Assembly (NCBI GenBank): GCA_026419775.2
Contig: JAOPGA020001042.1
Span: forward strand, 1 to 49,411
Origin: Acrasis kona
Lineage: Eukaryota > Heterolobosea > Eutetramitea > Acrasida > Acrasidae
Length of the DNA stretch: 49,411 bases
Direction: 5' to 3'
This document shows, piece after piece, positions 43,726 to 49,411 of the stretch; position 1 is the stretch's first letter, and every line of letters begins with the position of its first letter. Made by a program: the position numbers and the translations under genes. A model generated the notes under the pieces. The model saw nothing but the letters and a program-made list of their open reading frames with translations, was not told where the DNA came from and did no database searches.

Positions 43726-44959
43726 ATGTGGCAAGTTATCAAGAAGCAGCAAGGTGAGGAATATATACATGAAGTTCCAAAAGGATTTGAATGGAACAGC
43801 AACCATATAGCAAAGTTTGCTGCTCGTGATAATGTAAAAGAACAAGATCCGAACAGTGTTACTCCTGCTTATGGAGATCTACTCTACCCGAAACTTGTAC
43901 GTTGTCACCAAAAAATAAATTTACAATTAATAGACAAGATTATTGAAAGACGAAAAACTGGTACTGCGTCAAAAGGCACTTCTATCTCTTATTGAGTTGT
44001 ATAGAGCAAAAATAGAATATAGAATATCGTCCATCAATGCGGATGTAATGCCGGCAATTATAAATTTGTTAGACGATCCAGACGACGAAGTCAGAGGAAA
44101 TAGTTTATTATGCTTAACATACTTATCTGAATTAAAAAGGGGTCGCGACTACTTAATTGAGGATAGAGTGGTCTATCAATTAATCAGATCTGCAGATGAT
44201 TCATCAAACGTTGCGTCTGTTAATGCTATTGTTACGCTTCATAACATGGCAGTTGAGCAGGAGGGTGCTAGAGTGCTTCTCAATCTGTGCGTACCACTTC
44301 TTGTGACCAAAATACAGAAAGGTCCTCATAATATCAAAATACCATCGCTAGAGGGACTGAAGAGGACATTATCAGTTCATGGGGCACACAAGAATGCTAT
44401 AGCACAAGATGCAATGGTTGTTCTAACAGATATATTGTCTTCACCAGAGTGTAGGACCAATACCGAGCTAATAGGAAAAGCAGCCGAGTGCGTTGGATTG
44501 ATATGTTTCTCAATTGATGGTCAGGATGAGGCCGTCAAATGCAACACTTTATTCCCACTTGTAGAGCTAATGGATTGTAGTGATCCTGACATGAAGAAAT
44601 TAGTACTCGACGCATTAATGCACATCACGGTAGCAAAAATAGGTAAAGAGCAATTTTTGAAGAGCAAGGACGGTATACACAAGAGCAAAATGATCGTGCT
44701 AAATATAGAAGAGGAGTCAATCAGTAGGATAAACTCGTTGAAAATAATATCAAACGTAGCTGAGATGCCAGCGGCCAGGGAATCATATGTAGGTTTACTG
44801 CCAGCCTTGCTGAGTTTGGTAGAGACCTTAAAAATGGATGTAGAGAATACAAAGAGGAAAGCAAACAACACAAATAGTAACGATTATGAAACTAAAGAAA
44901 AATTATTATTTTTAAAGAGTGCGCAATTGGCCTACGACGTAATCACATTTGAACCATGA
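43726..44959 (+). CDS. RSPH14: Radial spoke head 14 homolog (ARM repeats)
   Basis: Exon 1 (43726-43896) and exon 2 (43934-44959) join over a 37-nt intron in phase 0, giving 398 residues; human RSPH14/RTDR1 is about 348. The opening 'DPNSVTPAYGDLLYPKL' and the following 'LLKDEKLVLRQKALLSLIEL' match the family start. About seven armadillo-type helical repeats follow, e.g. 'MPAIINLLDDPDDEVRGNSL'. The ending 'AYDVITFEP' matches the family's 'A-x-V-I-x-F-x-P' end. The protein belongs to the axonemal radial spoke apparatus. A Lys/Asn-rich insertion near residue 370 is extra. The stop overlaps AATAAA and lies 11 nt from the CEP20 stop. Confidence 0.88.
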
Positions 44960-44964
44960 ATAAA
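44959..44964 (+). terminator. Poly(A) signal overlapping the RSPH14 stop codon
   Basis: The A of the TGA stop (44957-44959) is the first base of AATAAA. Confidence 0.45.
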
Positions 44965-44970
44965 TATTTA

Positions 44971-45559
44971 TTATTTGTGTATTGAAAAAGGATCTGGTAT
45001 ATTTCCATCAAATGAATCTGCATTAGAGTGTGAATTTGCTGAATAGGATGTAACTCTTGAAGGCCTCTGCACAGGTGACGATGGTGCGTTAGGATGCATA
45101 ACAGGAACTGGAGCAGGATTTCTACTGTTCGATAATAGATTAATTATCGTGTACATTAGAGGAAGGTCTGTGTGTCTTGAATATGCACTTTGAATATTTA
45201 GCTGTGATGCAATGAACTTGGCTTCCAGGTTCTCTACCTGCATCCCTTTCTCTGTACACAGTTAGATGTTCTGAGCACATTTTCATTAAACCTACCCTGT
45301 TTGAACACAGATAGGGTGTGTTTATATCCAACAAACTCTAGATACTCTCTAAAAAGCTCATTGATTAATAGCTCTTGTTCTGTGATTGGAGGTCTCTCTA
45401 CATCTTCGTTGTGAAGGGCGTTATAGATTTCTGCTCTCAGGTTAGACCTAATCTTCTCTAGCACGCCCTTTTTTTCTAGGTTTTTAACAAGAACTTTATG
45501 GTTTAGTTAAAATAGCAAGCGCGCAATGTACCTTCTTTGAGTTCTTGCAAATCCTCCAT
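44971..45559 (-). CDS. CEP20: Centrosomal/basal body protein CEP20 (FOPNL/FOR20)
   Basis: Three exons: 45559-45532, 45493-45296 and 45251-44971, giving 168 residues, close to human CEP20 (174). Introns are 38 and 44 nt. The FOP-family N-terminus reads 'LVKNLEKKGVLEKIRSNLRA', followed by the LisH dimerisation motif (about residues 51-75) 'LLINELFREYLEFVGYKHT'. The next conserved strip 'ENLEAKFIASQLNI' matches 'DRQFLIHELN' of the animal protein. A Pro/Ser-rich tail follows. CEP20 locates to basal bodies and centriolar satellites and is needed for basal body docking and ciliogenesis, including in Paramecium. It is another flagellar gene beside RSPH14. Confidence 0.92.
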
Positions 45560-45652
45560 TTTGTAGAGTTAACCATTTCCGTTGTAATGCATGAACCAAA
45601 AAGTAAAATCAAAATTGTATTTTTAATATGTGGTTGTTACACTCTCAATTCA

Positions 45653-46439
45653 CTATTCAACAATCTTCTTTAGTTTGTGTTGCTTGTCGCCTAGTAATGT
45701 TTCAATTCTTACAAGAGATCTTGATATGTTAACAATGGCATCCGCCACATCACTATTGCTAGACCTACTGTATTTTGGCGAGTCTTGTTCCTTGTACGCG
45801 GGTGGCATGTCAATGGTATGGTGGGATGAATTTTGTGATTCTTGCTTCGACTTGAGACTCACACAAGTATCCAAAATCAACTTTCTAAACTCATATGGAT
45901 TTTCTACTCCGTACAAAACCAGATCTCCTGAAGAGTTTCTATGTCCTGATGTTTGAATTTTGACATCATGCATCTTCATTTTTTGTTGAATGTAAGATTG
46001 TGATATTGTGACGTCCACAACGTTTTGTATTTGTATGTGCTTCTCAGATTTACTGAAGCAGCAGCATAAAAATGCGGGCACCTCCTTTTTTAGCACAATA
46101 TCAGTGCCTGTCACATAACATTTCCTCTTTCTTATGTACAGTTTTCCTCTACAATGCATTAAATTTATTTGGTCTTGAATCTGAGCTTACACTACATAAG
46201 GTATCCAGATGAAGGGTAGCAGTATCAAACCTACCCCGACCAACAACAAAATACAACACACTATGGCAAATTGTGCCATGTAAAGTCTACATAATTAAAA
46301 ATCATAAGTCGCATTTAACAAACTGCGGAAGCTTTGGGGAGAAGGAAGCTGATAGAAGCGCTCTTTTTTCGTCCTCGTCTTCTATATGTTGCATCTTCTT
46401 TTGTTCAGTTTTGACGGCATCTTCGTTATTAGCGTCCAT
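45653..46439 (-). CDS. Small single-pass membrane protein with a PH-like domain
   Basis: Three exons: 46439-46324, 46286-46191 and 46148-45653, giving 235 residues, with introns of 37 and 42 nt. An acidic 38-residue cytosolic leader precedes one strong helix ('FAIVCCILLLVGVGLILLPF'). A compact beta-rich domain follows: 'GKLYIRKRKCYVTGTDIVLK', a Cys-rich loop 'AFLCCCFSKSEKHI', 'IQNVVDVTISQSYIQQKM', and then 'NPYEFRKLILDTCVSLKSK'. This order resembles bacterial-type PH-like (bPH2/DUF304) or SHIRT-like folds, but it is not certain. The C-terminus is a Ser-rich linker plus short coiled coil. Palmitoylation of the Cys cluster is possible. Function unknown. Confidence 0.7.
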
Positions 46440-46604
46440 ATGTTCTATCTTAGATAATTTTCACTTTATCCAAACAAAGACACGGTTTTATTTCTACAGC
46501 TACTCTCTTACAACAGCACAATTATTATTTAAAACGGTAAGAGTTACAACGGGCTATAAATAAATTGACAACTAGACACATCCAAAATATTCAATTAGAC
46601 ACAA

Positions 46605-47091
46605 ATGATCGCCAATCAACCCGCTGGAGTGGTTGTGCAGCAGAGGTTCATCCACTACAAAGACACATTAACGGCATACATGTAAGCGACTCTATCGAAA
46701 CAGCAACCCTTGACTTTAGATTGTGGTTTTCCTAGGTTATTTTGGAGTTCATAGGTTTTATCTGAATGACGCAATTGGAGGGGTGATTTGGTTTTGCACT
46801 TTTGGGCTATTTTTGTTTGGTTGGTTAATTGACATTTGTCTCATCCCAGGCATGGTTGAAAGAGAGAATGAGAGGTTAAATAATGGGAATAAGACCATAA
46901 TTGTAAATACCCAACCAATACAACAAGTGCACTATGTGCAGCAGGCACCGGTGAGCATGCCTCAACCATATTATCAGCCTCAAGTCCCCGCGCAACCGCA
47001 TTATCAACCGCAGATATCACCACCCGCTGCGCAACAATACGTGGCCCCGCATCACTACGCACAACAACCATACAATCCCCAAGCATATTAA
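46605..47091 (+). CDS. TM2-domain protein with Pro/Gln/Tyr-rich tail
   Basis: Two exons are inferred. Exon 1 starts at ATG 46605 and runs to about 46681 ('HYKDTLTAY'). Exon 2 starts at about 46720 and ends at 47091. The TM2 domain is clear: 'VVFLGYFGVHRFYLNDAIGG' (with the family G-x-H-R-F-Y), 'VIWFCTFGLFLFGWLID' and a following 'MVERENERLN'. The last 45 residues are rich in Pro, Gln, Tyr and His ('QPYYQPQVPAQPHYQPQ'). Eukaryotic TM2 proteins are small two-helix membrane proteins, poorly understood. The splice join does not keep phase: exon 1 ends with two bases of a codon, while the TTTAG acceptor at 46719 starts a fresh codon. The exact boundary is therefore open. Confidence 0.75.
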
Positions 47092-47096
47092 ATAAA
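47091..47096 (+). terminator. Poly(A) signal overlapping the TM2-gene stop codon
   Basis: The last base of the TAA stop (47089-47091) begins AATAAA. Confidence 0.45.
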
Positions 47097-47131
47097 ATTG
47101 TTTTATTGTAATTTATAATAAAGTTTTCATT

Positions 47132-48717
47132 TTATAATTTACTTTTGAGCATCAGCATAACTCGGTCTTTTATCATCTTGGTGTTTATGGGTAGAACTAC
47201 AGAAAGAATTTTATTTTGATCTTGTAAACCTTGAAGAGGGTTTGATATCAACTCTTTTATCAAAGACAATGATGTGTTGTTCTCAACTCTCACATCAGCT
47301 AACATCAGCATATCCTTCTTGTCCTTCAGGTAAGGATTAATCTTGGAAGCATCCGCATCAGCCAGCATTGGTATAATTCGATTTTCAGAAATTAATACTT
47401 GTATGATGTAAGCTCTATCCTCCTCACCTATTGTTTCAATCATGTTTTTGTTTTCAATAAATGGTAGTATTATTTGACTGCCAAGATAGTCTGCGAAGAA
47501 ATTCTTAAAAGTTACACCTTCAACTCAAAGGACACTTACCATTTGCGCGCCAGTTGTTGACGAAATTGCTGTGGACATGGTTGAGAATAATTTTAACACT
47601 GCTTTTCTTAGCTGTGGTAGTCTGCTCTCCTTTAACAGTGGTATGGTATTCTTTGCAAGTACAGAAACTTGATTTTTGTCATGAGACAGCAGCACAGCAA
47701 CAAAGTCACGAACACTATCAGTAACGATCAAGTGGTCGCACGCCTCGTCTAAAAAATTTCTATCCACATACTAATCACCATATAGGCAACAACGTCATCT
47801 CTGTTATGCAAACAATAAACAAACGATTCGATTAAACTTGCACTGTTGGCGCATAATATACTTTGATAGTCTTTATTGTTGCTGCGACTGCAAATATACA
47901 AATATTGTAAGGCCTCTTTACAGTGGTACTTTGTGCCATTTAAACAAGCCCATATGCATTGTCTAATGATAAAATCATGCCATCCGCATGAATTGTTGAA
48001 ATTTTCAACAAGGCAGGTACAAATACAATGATGCCATGACTGCATAAAGTCTTTGTCTAAATCATGCTCCTTCAATTTAACCATGAAATTATCAACATCA
48101 CCCACTTCATGTAGGTGGTCATTAATATGATTTTTTAATTGATTTATTGAGTCGTGTTCATTGAGCACCATGGACCTTGCTGATCTGCTGGCCTCTACAA
48201 TTATACTTAATGTCTTTATGCATCCAATGTGAATTTGAGGTGGAACAAGCATGGAGCTTAAAAGTTTTATTATTATATCAATGCATCCCGGAGTATAGTT
48301 TTCGCACCCAGCCAAAACTGCAAGCAGATCGAATACTGGGTCATAAATTACATTATCGTCTGCCATCTCGAACAAAAACTTCTCAATTGTTGTCAGTGTG
48401 AAATTTCCTACATCGCTTTCGTTGTTGAACAGGGTTGATGGTATGTGGTTGTTCGAATCGAATAAAACGCTTAGGCACATACAAGTGCAACAAAATATCT
48501 TTGATGTCAGTTGTTGTACGTTTCGTTTGTTATTGACAAGATGCGACATAATCATTAAAAACCTCACAGCAAGAATTGGCTGGTTCTTAGGGGCACATCC
48601 ATCGAAAAGTTTTACGGCTAATTCATGTGTTGCTTTGCATATATCTTGATTAATTTGACCATAGGGTGAATATATGGAGACCTCGATTTTGGTTAGTGAC
48701 TCATTTATCGAATTCAT
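47132..48717 (-). CDS. Alpha-solenoid (ARM/HEAT-like) protein of unknown function
   Basis: Three exons: 48717-47772, 47748-47540 and 47503-47132, giving 508 residues. The first intron is only 23 nt (GTATGT...TTTTTTAG); the second is 36 nt. The protein is almost all helical repeats: 'QPILAVRFLMIMSHLVNNKR', 'PVFDLLAVLAGCENYTPGCI', 'IHIGCIKTLSIIVEASRSA', 'EALQYLYICSRSNNKDY', 'VRDFVAVLLSHDKN' and 'RLPQLRKAVLKLFSTM'. It is Cys-rich in the first half. No family was recognised and no catalytic or targeting motif is seen. An assembly or scaffold role is inferred from fold alone. The start may not be the true one, since an upstream exon cannot be excluded. Confidence 0.7.
47749..47771 (-). other. Candidate 23-nt intron
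   Basis: The donor GTATGT and acceptor TTTTTTAG fit the local consensus. Removal joins two long open frames in phase (phase 1). It is much shorter than the 34-46 nt norm here. Confidence 0.6.
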
Positions 48718-48749
48718 ACCCGCTCGTCTATTATTACAATGGAAAACGG

Positions 48750-48773
48750 AGTTGAGTCAACCTACATTATCTG
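48750..48773 (+). repeat. 24-bp dispersed motif, copy 2
   Basis: It begins AGTTGAGTCAACC and matches 33276-33299 at 21 of 24 positions. Its core GTTGAGTCAAC (48751-48761) is an odd-centred palindrome. It lies 33 bp upstream of the alpha-solenoid start codon. Confidence 0.65.
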
Positions 48774-48831
48774 TAGTGATATCACACAGTAGTATAGTAT
48801 CATATAGAGATACCCAACACTGCGTACTGGT

Positions 48832-48899
48832 GGGCAACAATCCACTTCAGTTATAGCTATGGGCAACAATCCATAGACTTGATTTTGGGCAACAATCCA
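48832..48899 (+). repeat. Three copies of GGGCAACAATCCA
   Basis: Identical 13-mers start at 48832, 48861 and 48887, spaced 29 and 26 bp; the second and third are each followed by T. They lie 115-180 bp upstream of the alpha-solenoid start. Confidence 0.8.
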
Positions 48900-49411
48900 T
48901 TATCTACACGCAATTTGTGGTCCGGTTCAAACTCTTTTATGTTCTTACTGCCAAATGATTTTCATTTATAGTACTAGTGTATTAGTTAACCCTTTACATC
49001 CATCCATGATATACCCCAACCTTTACCATTCCTAAAACCATTACTACGGGCCTATCGCTCCACATGTAACCTCATTTACATCAACTGCTATACCATTAGC
49101 TAAAATCATTGCCATTAACTTTGGGCACGTCGCACGGCTTCACCGTTGCTCCTTTGAAAACTAAGTATGCTACTAAAACGAAACAGTCATCCAACCGTCA
49201 AGACATTATGATGCAACTTTGAACATTTTTGCTACAAGAAACGAAACCTGGAAAAAACAAACTCGCATTAACTTGATAACAAAGAGGGAGAATTTATGCT
49301 CATTTTTCAAAAAACATTTTACTGCAATTTTCACAATTTTTTACACAATTGTAATGCCCAATTGTATATTAATAATAAAACTGACCTAAACTATTAGGGA
49401 AGGCCTTATTG

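Larger units (their letters stand above)
48718..49411. other. Gene-poor window end with short repeats
   Basis: About 690 bp with no coding frame I can support. It contains a 24-bp motif shared with 33276, a 5-bp-arm hairpin (CTACA...TGTAG, 48762-48776), three copies of a 13-bp motif, and then AT-rich sequence to the end. Confidence 0.55.

Noticed and set aside
48832-48899. Repeat triplet as a CRISPR-like array
   Set aside because: The units are 13 bp with irregular short spacers in a eukaryotic intergenic region, which does not fit CRISPR.

Overview
The window is a gene-dense, AT-rich stretch of nuclear DNA from a free-living protist that can build flagella. It is eukaryotic: about 30 genes lie on both strands, most are split by very short GT-AG introns (roughly 48 inferred, nearly all 34-46 nt), and AATAAA-type poly(A) signals sit at or on the stop codons. 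The standard genetic code fits throughout. Ciliary genes, two multi-domain adenylyl cyclases, a MORN-arrestin fusion and this intron style suggest an amoeboflagellate, perhaps a heterolobosean (Naegleria/Acrasis-like). That placement is inference, not proof.

Layout. 0-3.5 kb: 3' end of a metallo-beta-lactamase-like gene, TMEM181 (-) and mitochondrial STOML2 (+). 3.5-7.8 kb: a 1426-aa arrestin-MORN protein (-). 7.8-8.6 kb: gene-free, with a 21-bp direct repeat. 8.6-13.5 kb: TRAPPC13, POLE3, a TPR-like protein, a basic lysine-rich protein and a WD40 protein, packed almost end to end. 13.5-20.3 kb: ADAP-like ArfGAP with two PH domains (-) and CFAP57 (+). 20.4-25 kb: cystatin, an N-myristoylation-type unknown protein, and long-form tRNase Z (ELAC2) with seven exons. 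25-31.4 kb: a CHASE-domain adenylyl cyclase (-) and a Cache-domain adenylyl cyclase (+) pointing away from each other, with an intact protein of unknown function between them. 31.8-38.5 kb: DNAAF3, a small GT18-like glycosyltransferase, a SWIM-finger protein and an MFS transporter. 38.7-43.7 kb: lunapark (five exons), a five-exon nuclear-type protein with paired Cys/His motifs, and a PAP2 lipid phosphatase. 43.7-49.4 kb: RSPH14, CEP20/FOPNL, a small PH-like membrane protein, a TM2-domain protein, an alpha-solenoid protein and a gene-poor end with short repeats.

Themes. Flagellar or basal-body genes recur: CFAP57, DNAAF3, RSPH14, CEP20, and possibly the MORN protein. A second theme is cAMP signalling: two receptor-type cyclases share the window with an arrestin-like protein carrying four PKA-type RRQS sites. 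A third is the endomembrane system: TRAPPC13, ArfGAP, lunapark, PAP2, GT18 and TMEM181. Unrelated genes are interleaved, so compact packing rather than operon logic explains most of the adjacency.

Limits. Exon joins were inferred by reading phase, splice-site dinucleotides and family homology, without transcripts. Three genes (CHASE cyclase, DNAAF3, TM2 protein) have a phase conflict that could be a sequence error, an odd intron or a real mutation. No tRNA, rRNA, CRISPR array, transposon or viral genome was recognised.
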